Below are positions 11,827 through 21,908 of a DNA stretch of 64,000 nt, piece after piece (position 1 is the first letter of the stretch; every line of letters starts with the position of its first letter). The notes under the pieces are model-generated. The model was given only the letters and a program-made list of their open reading frames with translations, was not told the origin of the DNA and did no database searches. The DNA is from Alphaproteobacteria bacterium. GTDB lineage: Bacteria > Pseudomonadota > Alphaproteobacteria > Caulobacterales > Aquidulcibacteraceae. The translations under genes and the position numbers were made by a program. The stretch spans positions 1 to 64,000 of the forward strand of contig JAUIJZ010000001.1 in NCBI GenBank assembly GCA_030430715.1, given 5' to 3'.

Positions 11827-12751
11827 GCAACGTTGTGCTGTCGTCGCCGTTCTCGGTGCGCCGAATGCTGGAAAGTCTACGCTGGTGAACGCGCTGGTCG
11901 GCGCCAAGGTCGCTGCAGTGACGCAAAAGGTGCAGACTACGCGCGCCCTTGTGCGCGGCATCGCCATGCGTGAGCCGGTGCAGCTCATTCTGATCGACAC
12001 GCCTGGCGTGTTTGCGCCCAAGCGCCGGCTCGATCGGGCTATGGTGGCTGCGGCCTGGAGTGCGCTCGAAGGCGCCGATGCGATCTTGCATGTGGTCGAT
12101 GCTGCGGCGCACGCCGACACTGAGCGCAAGAGCGGCGCGGATGCGCATGCTGTCGCGGATGCTGCGCGCATCTCCGAGAAACTCAATCAGCTCGAACTGC
12201 CGTCCATCCTTGTGCTCAACAAGGTCGATGCAATTGCGCGTCCTGCCCTGTTGGAAATGACGACTAAGCTCGTTGGTGAAGGGCTCTACACGGACGTCTT
12301 TATGCTCGCGGCGAAGAACGGCGACGGCGTCGAGGATCTCGCGCGAACGCTGAGCGAGCGGGCGCCTGAGGGGCCGTGGCTTTTTCCCGAAGACCAGACA
12401 ATGGACGCGCCGATCCGTGTGCTCGCCGCCGAGATTACGCGCGAAAAAGCTATGCTGCGTCTTCACGACGAAATCCCGTACGATCTCGTCGTCGAAACGG
12501 ATGCTTGGGAAGAACGCAAGGATGGTTCGGTGAAGATCGACCAAACTGTCTATGTGGCGCGCGATAGTCAGCGCAAAATCGCCATTGGCGCCAAGGGTGC
12601 GTCGATCAAAACAATTGGCGAGATGGCGCGCAAGGAAATGGAGTCGGTATTCGACCGCCGCGTGCACCTCTTCCTGCATGTGAAGGTTAGCGAAAATTGG
12701 AGCGAGGAGCGCGCGCTCTATCAGCGGCTCGGTCTCGATTTCGAGGCTTAG
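11819..12751 (+). CDS. era: GTPase Era
   Basis: 'VLGAPNAGKSTLVNALVGAKVA', 'DTPGVF', 'NKVD', KH domain 'IGAKGASIKTIGEMAR'. Confidence 0.95.
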   Translation: MAEQRCAVVAVLGAPNAGKSTLVNALVGAKVAAVTQKVQTTRALVRGIAMREPVQLILIDTPGVFAPKRRLDRAMVAAAWSALEGADAILHVVDAAAHADTERKSGADAHAVADAARISEKLNQLELPSILVLNKVDAIARPALLEMTTKLVGEGLYTDVFMLAAKNGDGVEDLARTLSERAPEGPWLFPEDQTMDAPIRVLAAEITREKAMLRLHDEIPYDLVVETDAWEERKDGSVKIDQTVYVARDSQRKIAIGAKGASIKTIGEMARKEMESVFDRRVHLFLHVKVSENWSEERALYQRLGLDFEA

Positions 12752-12754
12752 CGC

Positions 12755-13483
12755 ATGGAATGGGTCGATGACGCCATTGTGCTCGGCGCGCGCCCCTTCG
12801 GCGAAGGCAAGCTGGTAGCCGAGCTGTTCTCCCGCGAACACGGCCGCTTTGGCGGCGTCGTGCATGCCGGACGCAAAACGCTGCCCGTGCTGCAGGCAGG
12901 AAATGTCGTACATGCCGGCTGGAAGGCGCGGCTCTCCGAACAGCTTGGCTTTTTCAGTCCGCTCGAACTGACCGAACCGCACGCCACGCGTCTCTTGGAC
13001 GATCCGCTCGCTCTTGCTGGTCTCTCTTCCGCGATAGCGCTCGTGCGCGGCGCTGCTGCGGAGCGCCAAGCCTATCCGCAGCTCTTTGATGCGCTGACCG
13101 TCCTGATTGAGGCGATGCCGGAGGGGGAAATTTGGCCCGCTCTCTATGCGCGTTTCGAATTGGGGCTACTTGCGGCGCTGGGGTATGGCCTCGATCTCAC
13201 GCGCTGTGCGGTGACGGGCGAAACCGAGGGATTAGCCTGGGTTAGCCCGCGCACGGGGCGCGCCGCCACATATGATGCGGGCGCGCCGCACGCGGATGTG
13301 CTGCTGCGTCTGCCGCCCTTTGTCGTGAACTCGGATGCTTCTGTTGAGGAAGGCGATGTCGCCGACGCCTTTGCGCTGGCCGGGTTTTTCCTGGAGCGGC
13401 GGCTGTTTGACCATAAGGGCGAAGGGCTGCCCGAGGCGCGGCGGCGTCTGATTGAACGGCTCGGCTTTGCTGGACGGCTTTAG
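12755..13483 (+). CDS. recO: DNA repair protein RecO
   Basis: 'DDAIVLGARPFGEGKLVAELFSREHGRFGGVVHAG'; canonical position after era. Confidence 0.92.
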   Translation: MEWVDDAIVLGARPFGEGKLVAELFSREHGRFGGVVHAGRKTLPVLQAGNVVHAGWKARLSEQLGFFSPLELTEPHATRLLDDPLALAGLSSAIALVRGAAAERQAYPQLFDALTVLIEAMPEGEIWPALYARFELGLLAALGYGLDLTRCAVTGETEGLAWVSPRTGRAATYDAGAPHADVLLRLPPFVVNSDASVEEGDVADAFALAGFFLERRLFDHKGEGLPEARRRLIERLGFAGRL

Positions 13484-13653
13484 GCGATATTGGCCAGCGC
13501 GCCGGGCGGGCGGATGAGGGCAGCCGCGCCGACCGTGGCCCCATTGGCCCTGGCCCATGCTTCAATCTGCGCCTTTTCAGTCGCGTCCTTATAGGATGCG
13601 TAGCTGAGCCGGCCATCGGAAGTCCGTATCGGCAGGAGGGCGGTCGTTTGCAT
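13480..13653 (-). CDS. hypothetical 57-aa protein
   Basis: ATG at 13651-13653 rev strand; MQTTALLPIRTSDGRLSYASYKDATEKAQIEAWARANGATVGAAALIRPPGALANIA; fills the gap between recO and parC, convergent with recO. Confidence 0.45.
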   Translation of the reverse strand: MQTTALLPIRTSDGRLSYASYKDATEKAQIEAWARANGATVGAAALIRPPGALANIA

Positions 13654-13807
13654 ATGCCTACTTTGCAGATGCGACCTGAACCGCGCCTTAAGCTTTGTCA
13701 CCTTCATCCACAGGTTCCCGCTGCGGTGAGTAGGGGTGAATTTCATACGAATCTCGCGCATGCCGTAATCACGGATTACTGCCGCAGATCGTTTCGGAGA
13801 GCCAAGA

Positions 13808-16048
13808 ATGGCTGACGACATTACGCGCACGCCAGAAGAGGGCGGGCGCATCGTGGAAGAGCCAATCGGCGAGGCGCTGTCCAAGCGCTATCTCGCCTAT
13901 GCACTCTCCACCATAACGAGCCGGGCGCTGCCGGATGTGCGCGACGGCTTGAAGCCTGTACACCGGCGCGTGCTGTACGCCATGCGGCGGCTCAACCTCA
14001 CAGCCGACGCCGCGTTCCGGAAGAGCGCCAAGGTGGTCGGCGACGTGATGGGCGATTACCACCCGCACGGCGACCAAGCGATCTATGACGCGATGGTGCG
14101 CCTCGCGCAGGACTTCAACTCGCGCTACCCGCTCATCGATGGACAGGGCAATTTCGGGAATATTGACGGCGATAGCGCCGCCGCCATGCGCTACACGGAA
14201 AGTCGGCTTACCAAGGCCGCCGAGGCGCTGCTTGAAGGCATAGACGAAGACGCCGTCGATTTCCGGCCAAGCTATGATGGCTCCAAGGAAGAACCGATGG
14301 TTCTGCCTGCAGCTTTCCCCAATCTTCTGGCCAATGGCGCATCGGGCATTGCGGTCGGCATGGCCACCAATGTGCCCCCGCATAATGCCGCCGAGCTGAT
14401 CGATGCGTGCCTACATCTGATCGATAACACCAAGGCGACCACCGAGGATTTGCTTAAGATCATTCCAGGTCCCGATTTTCCAACCGGCGGCATTGTGGTC
14501 GAGCCGCCGGAGAATATTCTCGACGCCTACGAAACAGGCCGTGGCGGTTTCCGTGTCCGCGCACGTTGGCATACCGAGGATCTGGGCCGAGGCATGTGGC
14601 GCGTCGTCGTCACAGAGGTGCCTTACCTCGTACAAAAATCGAAGCTCATCGAGCAACTCGCTGGTCTAATCGAGGCGAAGAAAACGCCGCTTCTGGGTGA
14701 TGTGCGCGATGAAAGCGCCGAGGATATTCGCCTCGTTCTGGAACCGAAGGCGCGGACGGTCGAACCCGAAGTGCTGATGGAGAGCCTCTTCAAGCTTTCG
14801 GCGCTTGAAACGCGCATTTCGCTCAACATGAACGTGCTCGACGCCGATGGCGCACCGCGCGTGATGAGCTTGAAGGATGTGCTGCGCGCGTTCCTCGACC
14901 ATCGCCGCGATGTATTACAGCGCCGCACCGAATTTCGTCTCAAGAAGATCGCCGCGCGGCTCGATGTCTTGGCCGGCCTGCTGATTGTTTATCTCAATCT
15001 GGATGAAGTCATCCGTATCATCCGCAATGAGGATGAGCCGAAGGCCAAGCTAATCCAGCGCTTTAAGCTGAACGAAGTTCAGGCCGAAGCCATCCTCAAC
15101 ACGCGCCTGCGCCAACTGCGCAAGCTCGAGGAAATGGAAATCCGCCGGGAGGACGCTGCGCTTCGTGAAGAACAAGCGGATCTGCAGGGGCTGTTGGCCG
15201 ATACGCGTAAGCAATGGCGTCGCATCTCCGGAGAGTTAAAGGAAACGCGCAAGGCGTTTGGTCCCGGCACATCCTGGGGCAAACGGCGCAGTGAGCTTGG
15301 AACTGCGAGTGAGGTGCCGACGGAAATCGACGTCGAAGCTTTCATCGTGCGCGAGCCGGTTACGGTCATTCTCTCCGAAAAGGGTTGGATCCGCGCGCTC
15401 AAAGGGCACGGCGATCTTTCGAACTTACAGTTCAAGGAAGGCGATCACGCTCAACACATCGTACGTTGCGAAACGACCGACAAACTTTTGCTTTTTGCAT
15501 CCGATGGCCGCGCCTTCACGCTCGATGTGCACAAGCTGCCGGGCGGACGCGGGCATGGCGAACCGATCCGGCTCTCAATCGAACTCGGCGACATCGACGA
15601 AGTGGTGGCGCTGTTCCGCTATGAGGACGGCGCCAAACGATTTGTCGCCAGCCATGAAGGCTATGGCTTCGTTGTCGCCGAGAGCGAGATGCTGGCATCC
15701 AAACGCTCGGGCAAGCAAATCCTCAATGGCCGCGCCATGCAGGCGGCGAAGGTCGAGGGTGATCAGGTCGCGGTGATTGGCGAGCGCAAAAAGCTGCTCA
15801 TCTTCCCGCTCACCGAATTGCCGGAGATGACGCGTGGCAAGGGCGTGAAGCTGCAGAGCTATCACGATCGCGGCCTGGCGGACGTGAAGGTGTTCGCCAA
15901 GGATGAGGGCCTCACCTGGGAAGATTCCGCGGGCCGCGTCAGAGCCGTTCCGGAGTGGAAGGACTTCCGTGGCAAGCGCGGTTCGGCCGGCAAGGTCGCG
16001 CCCAAGGGCTTCTCGCGTTCAGGACGTTTCTCGGACGTGATCGGCTGA
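13808..16048 (+). CDS. parC: DNA topoisomerase IV subunit A
   Basis: '[28 protein letters not shown]', 'AMRYTESRL' catalytic Tyr region. Confidence 0.96.
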   Translation: MADDITRTPEEGGRIVEEPIGEALSKRYLAYALSTITSRALPDVRDGLKPVHRRVLYAMRRLNLTADAAFRKSAKVVGDVMGDYHPHGDQAIYDAMVRLAQDFNSRYPLIDGQGNFGNIDGDSAAAMRYTESRLTKAAEALLEGIDEDAVDFRPSYDGSKEEPMVLPAAFPNLLANGASGIAVGMATNVPPHNAAELIDACLHLIDNTKATTEDLLKIIPGPDFPTGGIVVEPPENILDAYETGRGGFRVRARWHTEDLGRGMWRVVVTEVPYLVQKSKLIEQLAGLIEAKKTPLLGDVRDESAEDIRLVLEPKARTVEPEVLMESLFKLSALETRISLNMNVLDADGAPRVMSLKDVLRAFLDHRRDVLQRRTEFRLKKIAARLDVLAGLLIVYLNLDEVIRIIRNEDEPKAKLIQRFKLNEVQAEAILNTRLRQLRKLEEMEIRREDAALREEQADLQGLLADTRKQWRRISGELKETRKAFGPGTSWGKRRSELGTASEVPTEIDVEAFIVREPVTVILSEKGWIRALKGHGDLSNLQFKEGDHAQHIVRCETTDKLLLFASDGRAFTLDVHKLPGGRGHGEPIRLSIELGDIDEVVALFRYEDGAKRFVASHEGYGFVVAESEMLASKRSGKQILNGRAMQAAKVEGDQVAVIGERKKLLIFPLTELPEMTRGKGVKLQSYHDRGLADVKVFAKDEGLTWEDSAGRVRAVPEWKDFRGKRGSAGKVAPKGFSRSGRFSDVIG

Positions 16049-16175
16049 TCGGCGCTGCCGCAACGCGCAAAATCGTGCCGCGACCGGCGTCACACGTCCG
16101 ATTCATCTGTTTTCCGCGCTGCTTTCCTATATGTAACGGCGTGACTCGCAATCGATTGAGGGCGGAGGAGAACGC

Positions 16176-16751
16176 ATGAGCGTCGGACTTATCCTGCTGA
16201 TCGTCGCCGTGGTTTTGGCGGTTCTGCTGATCGGCATTTACAATCGCCTGGTCGCGTTGCGGCAAAACTGCAATCAGGCTTTCGCTGACATCGACGTGCA
16301 GCTGAAGCAGCGGCACGATCTGATCCCGAACCTGGTCGAGACCGTCAAAGGCTATGCTGCTCACGAAAAGGGCACGCTTGAAGCGGTGATCCAGGCGCGC
16401 AACGCTGCGGTGAACGCTGAGAAGACAGGCGATCCCAAGGCGATGGGACAGGCTGAAGGCGTGCTAGGCGCAGCGCTCGGCCGGCTGATCGCACTGTCGG
16501 AAGCCTATCCGGACCTAAAGGCCAATACGAACTTCCAGCAGCTGCAAGCCGAGCTCTCGGACATTGAGAACAAGCTCGCAGCGGCGCGCCGCTTCTTCAA
16601 CAACGCAGTCGGCGAATACAATACGGCGCGTGAGCAATTCCCCGCAGTGCTTGTCGCAGGTCCGTTCGGTTTCGGGCCGCGTGAGTTCTTCGATGTTGGC
16701 GAGGACAATCGTGCGACGCTTGAGCAGGCGCCGCAGGTTAAGTTCAACTAA
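16176..16751 (+). CDS. lemA: LemA family protein
   Basis: 'YNRLVALRQNCNQAFADIDVQLKQRHDLIPNLVETVKGYAAHEKGTLEAVIQAR'. Confidence 0.94.
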   Translation: MSVGLILLIVAVVLAVLLIGIYNRLVALRQNCNQAFADIDVQLKQRHDLIPNLVETVKGYAAHEKGTLEAVIQARNAAVNAEKTGDPKAMGQAEGVLGAALGRLIALSEAYPDLKANTNFQQLQAELSDIENKLAAARRFFNNAVGEYNTAREQFPAVLVAGPFGFGPREFFDVGEDNRATLEQAPQVKFN

Positions 16752-16763
16752 GGCGAACGCGAC

Positions 16764-17810
16764 GTGGGCGCCTACGGCCTGCAGACGCACATTTGGAACA
16801 ATAACTGGAAGTCCGTGCTGCTCATGCTCGGGTTTCCAGTTTTGTTGCTGCTGCTTACGTACGCTTTGTTTTTGCTGTTTGCAGGCATGGTCGGTGCGAG
16901 CATAGGGCCAGACGTTGTGCTCGGGCCATTTCTGTGGGCCGCCGATGCGCTTTCGCGGTCATGGCCTTTCGCTATCGCCGGCGCTCTTCTTTGGTTTGGC
17001 ATCGCCTATGCGTTTTATCAGACCATCATTGACGTTGCGACGGGGGCAAGAGCGATAGCGCGTTCGCAAGAGCCGAAGCTTTATAATCTGCTGGAAAATC
17101 TTTGCATCTCTCGCGGCATTTCGATGCCCGCGTTGCGCATCATTGAAACTGAAGGGCTCAACGCGTTCGCCACCGGGCTACACAAAGGCCAATACTCGAT
17201 AACGGTGACGCGTGGTCTGATGGAAACGCTCAATGATGAAGAGTTGGAAGCTGTGCTAGCGCACGAGCTGACGCATATCCGCAACCACGATGTACGCCTC
17301 CTTGTGATCGCTGTAGTTTTCGTTGGCATATTCTCGTTTGTTGGCGAGATGGCGTTCCGTGGATTACGTTTCGGGAGGGGGAGCGGGAGTTCGCGGCGCA
17401 CCTCTTCTTCAAGCCGGAATTCCGGCGGCGCCGCGATCATCGCGGTTGTCGCAGCACTCGCTATGATCGCTGTCGCTTACGGGCTAGCCATTGTGATCCG
17501 TTTCGCGCTGTCGCGCCGTCGCGAGTATCTGGCGGATGCCGGAGCAGTGGAGCTTACAAAAAATCCCGACGCTATGATTTCCGCACTGCAGAAGATTTCA
17601 GGCAATTCCGTGATTAAAGCTCCGGCGGAAGTGCGCGAGATGTTCATCGAGAACCCGCACGCGGATTTTGCCAGTCTGTTCGCCACCCATCCGCCGATCG
17701 AAAAGCGCATTGAGGCGCTCGCGCAATATGCGGGCGGGCGGATACTGGAGCCGGCCGTGCCTCCAGCGCGAGCGCCGTCATCAGGGCGCGCGAAAGGGCC
17801 GTGGGGCTAG
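16764..17810 (+). CDS. M48 family metallopeptidase (HtpX-like)
   Basis: Zn motif 'HELTHIRNHD', transmembrane segments, follows lemA. Confidence 0.9.
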   Translation: MGAYGLQTHIWNNNWKSVLLMLGFPVLLLLLTYALFLLFAGMVGASIGPDVVLGPFLWAADALSRSWPFAIAGALLWFGIAYAFYQTIIDVATGARAIARSQEPKLYNLLENLCISRGISMPALRIIETEGLNAFATGLHKGQYSITVTRGLMETLNDEELEAVLAHELTHIRNHDVRLLVIAVVFVGIFSFVGEMAFRGLRFGRGSGSSRRTSSSSRNSGGAAIIAVVAALAMIAVAYGLAIVIRFALSRRREYLADAGAVELTKNPDAMISALQKISGNSVIKAPAEVREMFIENPHADFASLFATHPPIEKRIEALAQYAGGRILEPAVPPARAPSSGRAKGPWG

Positions 17811-18727
17811 AGCCCGTGATCCGTCGGAAGCGGCGGGGCTTCTCGCAAGAGCGTTAAAGCGATGCGCCGGTTACCGGGCAGCGTAGGGTCGTCGTTGAAA
17901 AGCGGTTCGCTGTCGGCCCGGCCTGCAACCTCATAGATGCGGTCCGGCGGGATGCCTTGTCCCATCAAAATGCGGCGCGCTTCATTGGCGCGTGCGGCGG
18001 AAAGTTCAAAATTGGAATTATAGCGTCCGCCAGGTGGGCTGCCGTCCGTATGGCCTGAAATGGTGAGGCGGTTCGGCAATTGCGAGATCACGCTTGAAAC
18101 TGCGGTCAGCAGCCGTCGCGCGCGTTCGTTTGGCGCTGCCTCGCCTGGGCTGAACATGGAACGGCCTTCCTGATCCACGATTTGGATGCGAAGTCCCTCG
18201 GGGGTCTGCTCCATGATGACATTGCGTGAAAGCTCGGCGACGTCAGGCATGTCGTGCATGGCTTGGCGGATGGCGACTTCAGCGCGAGCAAACTCCGCGT
18301 TTTCTCGTAAGCTTCGTGCGCGGCTGAGGCTATCTTCGTTCGGAACCTGCTGGCCGCCGGATTCTTCGGTTTGCGATTGAGATTGGCTCTCGTCCGACGC
18401 ATTAGATGTATATTGCGGTTCTGATGCTTGGGCGACCGGCGCCGAGTGGCCATGGCGTACGCCTTCTTCGGCAAAGCTAGTGCCCTCAAGCAAACCGCCA
18501 GCTCCAGAAGAGACGCGGCTCACGCTGGCCGGCGCAAAGAACTCGGCGATGCCGCGGCGTTGCTCGGGGCTTGTGGTGTTGATGAGCCACATGAGCAGGA
18601 AGAACGCCATCATGGCCGTAACGAAGTCGGCATAGGCTACCTTCCAGGCGCCGCCGTGGTGGCCGCCGCCACCGCCCTTCTTGACCTTCTTGATTACGAT
18701 AGGGCGTTGATTGGTCGCAGCGCTCAT
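17807..18727 (-). CDS. motB: flagellar motor protein MotB (OmpA/MotB domain)
   Basis: 'GGAWKVAYADFVTAMMAFFLLMWLI' MotB TM with catalytic Asp; C-terminal OmpA-like 'ISGHTDGSP...LSAARANEARRIL'. Confidence 0.92.
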   Translation of the reverse strand: MSAATNQRPIVIKKVKKGGGGGHHGGAWKVAYADFVTAMMAFFLLMWLINTTSPEQRRGIAEFFAPASVSRVSSGAGGLLEGTSFAEEGVRHGHSAPVAQASEPQYTSNASDESQSQSQTEESGGQQVPNEDSLSRARSLRENAEFARAEVAIRQAMHDMPDVAELSRNVIMEQTPEGLRIQIVDQEGRSMFSPGEAAPNERARRLLTAVSSVISQLPNRLTISGHTDGSPPGGRYNSNFELSAARANEARRILMGQGIPPDRIYEVAGRADSEPLFNDDPTLPGNRRIALTLLREAPPLPTDHGL

Positions 18728-18866
18728 ATTCCGTCCATACCGGCGACGAATTGGGAACGTCGCAGAACAGAGTTAAGATCGCGTTGGTGACGAAAGCCGG
18801 GGCGGCTGGCTGCTGTGATACATTGTAGTGATGCGGGAGGGGGCCCCGCGAGCTACGCGGGGAGCG

Positions 18867-19742
18867 ATGCATATGGCGAAAACCGCTTTTATAGGGCTTG
18901 GCGTAATGGGAGCGCCTATGGCGGGTCATTTGGCGCGGGCCGGCCATGATGTCGCGGTGTACAATCGCTCAGAGGACAAGTCGCGCGATTGGGCGCAAAA
19001 GCATCGTGGCCGCACGTACACTTCCATCGCCAATGCCGTGGAAGGCGCCGACATCGTTTTTTCTTGCGTCGGGGCGGATCGTGACGTGCGCGAAGTATTT
19101 GACGCAGCAGCTCCCGCCATGCGTCAGGGCGCGATTTTCGTCGATCACACAACGGCTTCGGCAATTTTGGCGCGTGAGCTCGCTGAGAAAGCGGAAGCGG
19201 CAGATCTTGGCTTCCTCGACGCGCCTGTTTCCGGTGGGCAGGCAGGCGCTGAGGCCGGCAGACTGACGGTCATGGCCGGCGGTGCGCCTGGCGTGTTCGC
19301 TGAAGCCGAGCCGATCATGAGCGCCTACGCCGCCAGCATGACTTTGATAGGCCCGTCTGGCGCAGGGCAGCTGGCGAAGATGGTTAATCAAATATGTATC
19401 GCGGGCGTTCTGCAGGGGCTTGCGGAAGGGCTGCACTTCGCTGCGCGCAGCGAACTCGACATTGAAAAGGTGATCACGGCGATTTCGAAGGGCGCGGCCC
19501 AGAGTTGGCAAATGGAAAATCGCTGGCGCACGATGACCGAAGGGCGGTTTGATTTTGGCTTTGCCGTGGATTGGATGCGCAAGGACCTTGGCCTGGCGCT
19601 TGATGAGGCGCAGCGCAACGGCGCCGATCTCGACTTGGTTAAAATGATTGATGCCTACTACGCAGACGTGCAGGCGATGGGGGGCAAACGCTGGGATACG
19701 TCCAGTTTGATTGCGCGTCTGGAGCGCTCCGGACGCGCCTAG
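18867..19742 (+). CDS. NAD(P)-dependent oxidoreductase, 3-hydroxyisobutyrate dehydrogenase family
   Basis: 'AFIGLGVMGAPMAGHLARAGHDV', 'FLDAPVSGGQAGAEAGRLTVMAGG'; start at M(H)MAKTAF. Confidence 0.88.
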   Translation: MHMAKTAFIGLGVMGAPMAGHLARAGHDVAVYNRSEDKSRDWAQKHRGRTYTSIANAVEGADIVFSCVGADRDVREVFDAAAPAMRQGAIFVDHTTASAILARELAEKAEAADLGFLDAPVSGGQAGAEAGRLTVMAGGAPGVFAEAEPIMSAYAASMTLIGPSGAGQLAKMVNQICIAGVLQGLAEGLHFAARSELDIEKVITAISKGAAQSWQMENRWRTMTEGRFDFGFAVDWMRKDLGLALDEAQRNGADLDLVKMIDAYYADVQAMGGKRWDTSSLIARLERSGRA

Positions 19743-19814
19743 CTCACATCGGCGATGTGAAAGTAATTTTAAGCTTGCTTCGATAAGGTCCCGCTCTCGC
19801 ACTGGGAGCATGCG

Positions 19815-20660
19815 ATGAACGCGAAGGATTGGACGGTCTGTCTGATCGAGCCCAACAGGTTCGAAGCGAAGATCATTCTTGACCTGCTGCAAAATGCTGG
19901 CGTTGACAAGGTGCGCGTCATTGAGGACGCGGCTGAAGCTTTAGAGTTGCTCGAGCTGTACAACGCAAACATTGTCTTGACCGCGTTCGACCTGGGCGGA
20001 GGGCAAGACGCTGCCGCATGGACAAAAACGTTTCGACGCAATCGCAAGCTAGCAAATCGCAAGGCTTCAATTTTTGTTACGTCAGGCGCGTTCTCTCGGG
20101 CGATGGCTGAGCAGTGCCGACATGCCGGTTGCAACGCTCTGATCGGCAAGCCGATTTCTGGGAAGGTTCTTCTCGCGACGATCAATAAGGTTCTGACCAA
20201 TCCGCGGCCGTTTATCGATGCGGAGGGCTATGTCGGCCCGTGTCGCCGCGCAGGCATTGTGACTGCTGGCGCGCCGAAAAGCCGTCGCAAGGCCGATGCG
20301 GAAAAGAAATCTGCGCCGGCAGCAACGCTGCAAAGCATTGTCGAAGCGTTGACGCTGGCTGCGGTGCAGGCTTGCGCCGACCCCAAGAAGGTCGATGCTT
20401 GTGAATCTGCGCTAAAGCCGTTGCAGGCCTATGCCGTCAATGCTGGGGATGCGCCTCTGATGCGCGCATGCGCCGCTCTCTCGCTGCTGCTATCGAACAA
20501 AAACATTCGGGCGGAAGCCGCGCGCGAAGCGCTTGAGGCTTGCGTCAACGGCATGGTGCAAATGACCTCGATGGGGTCAGATCAAGGCGATGCGCGGGAT
20601 GCCATCGCAGAATCCGTTCGCCAAGCCGTTGGCCGCGCTGCAGTGCGCCGAGCTGCTTAG
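19815..20660 (+). CDS. response-regulator-like protein with degenerate receiver domain
   Basis: Receiver-fold sequence with KP motif 'LIGKPIS' and trailing 'FIDAEGYVGPCRR', but phosphoacceptor region reads NIVLTAFDLGG. Confidence 0.75.
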   Translation: MNAKDWTVCLIEPNRFEAKIILDLLQNAGVDKVRVIEDAAEALELLELYNANIVLTAFDLGGGQDAAAWTKTFRRNRKLANRKASIFVTSGAFSRAMAEQCRHAGCNALIGKPISGKVLLATINKVLTNPRPFIDAEGYVGPCRRAGIVTAGAPKSRRKADAEKKSAPAATLQSIVEALTLAAVQACADPKKVDACESALKPLQAYAVNAGDAPLMRACAALSLLLSNKNIRAEAAREALEACVNGMVQMTSMGSDQGDARDAIAESVRQAVGRAAVRRAA

Positions 20661-20705
20661 GAGCGAACTTGCAACTTTGCTTGAGGCGTAAGCTGCAAGG
20701 CCGCC

Positions 20706-21908
20706 ATGAATCTGGCGCGGAATAGCGCCGGAGCAATTGTAGGGATTATCTATTCGCCATGCGGGGATCGCGCCTGGCGCCGAGGGCGTGCAGTGGCGAA
20801 CAAGCGTGTTGCCTATATTGAGACGTTGCGCGGTATCGCGTGCATATTGATCGTCTCGTGGCATGTGGTTGGTCTGGACCAAACGGACGGCCTGCGGCTG
20901 CCGATAGATCATCCGCTGCATGAATTCGGCTTTTTTCTGTTGCCGCTTCGGATGCCGCTGTTCGCATTTCTCTCGGGATTTGTGTTCAGCGCCGCTGTCT
21001 CAAATTGGGGGGATGTCGGATCCAAATTTTCGGCCAAGGCGCGCCGATTGCTATTGCCGCTCTTGTTCGCGGGTGGCCTGCACTACGTGATACGCGCGGT
21101 CGCCTATGGTGAGCCGCTGAGCGGCATCTGGCACGTCTATTTCGACTCCTATGCTCATTTTTGGTACCTGCATGCGTCATTCATACTGATGACGACCTTG
21201 CTCGTTGCGACGTATTTTTCTGGTGGACGCGAGAAGGTTGCCGCAACTCTATGTCTCGCGGCGTTCTCGTATTTTTACCTGCTTGAATGGCATCTGCAGC
21301 CTATCAATTGGTTTGCTATCACCAAGGCAGCCTATATCGGCGCGTTCTTCTACCTTGGGCAAGTCTTCAGAACGCACCAGGCGGAGCGATGGCTCGTGCA
21401 CGAAGAGACACGCCGCCGCTATACGATTGCGGCGCTGTTTGTACTTGTCGTCGTGCTTTATTATTTCCGCCAGACCGGCTCCTATGAAGAGCGGACGAGC
21501 GCTGAGCAGACATGGCAGAGTCTCGTGTTGTCCGCTGCGCTTGTAACGCTCTTGTTCACGGTCCGATGGGAGAACAAGTGGCTGGCGGCGATAGGCCCGT
21601 ACTCTTACGCCATCTTTCTCTTTCATGTGATTTTCACCGCGAGCATCCGCATGCTGGAGGTGCGCCTGTTTCCTGGCGAGTCGCCTTATCTCATGTGGGG
21701 CGTCGGTCTTGTTTTGGGTATAGCGGGCCCAATCCTAGTTCAGATGTGTTTGGACCGCGGTCCGGCTTCTCTTCGGACAATGTTCCTCGGCGTGCGTTAC
21801 GCAGCGCGAGAAAAGGAACCGATTAGGCAGTCGCTAGTGAGTGGGTGTCGAGCATGGCTTAGGAATGTCCGTGCAGTAGCTGGACGGCGCGCGGCGCAAA
21901 ATAGGTGA
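20706..21908 (+). CDS. acyltransferase family 3 membrane protein (OafA-like)
   Basis: 'RVAYIETLRGIACILIVSWHVV' acyltransferase-3 start, about 10 hydrophobic segments; GTG near 20793 is a possible true start. Confidence 0.8.
   Translation: MNLARNSAGAIVGIIYSPCGDRAWRRGRAVANKRVAYIETLRGIACILIVSWHVVGLDQTDGLRLPIDHPLHEFGFFLLPLRMPLFAFLSGFVFSAAVSNWGDVGSKFSAKARRLLLPLLFAGGLHYVIRAVAYGEPLSGIWHVYFDSYAHFWYLHASFILMTTLLVATYFSGGREKVAATLCLAAFSYFYLLEWHLQPINWFAITKAAYIGAFFYLGQVFRTHQAERWLVHEETRRRYTIAALFVLVVVLYYFRQTGSYEERTSAEQTWQSLVLSAALVTLLFTVRWENKWLAAIGPYSYAIFLFHVIFTASIRMLEVRLFPGESPYLMWGVGLVLGIAGPILVQMCLDRGPASLRTMFLGVRYAAREKEPIRQSLVSGCRAWLRNVRAVAGRRAAQNR

Noticed and set aside
11561-13069. 502-aa minus-strand ORF
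   Set aside because: Antisense shadow of rnc, era and recO in high-GC DNA; no recognisable domain, and the sense genes are unambiguous
18754-18785. GGAAC...CGTT possible EcfG promoter near motB
   Set aside because: Spacer is 23 nt, outside the 16-17 nt range
18969-19892. 307-aa minus-strand ORF
   Set aside because: Antisense of the 3-hydroxyisobutyrate dehydrogenase-like gene
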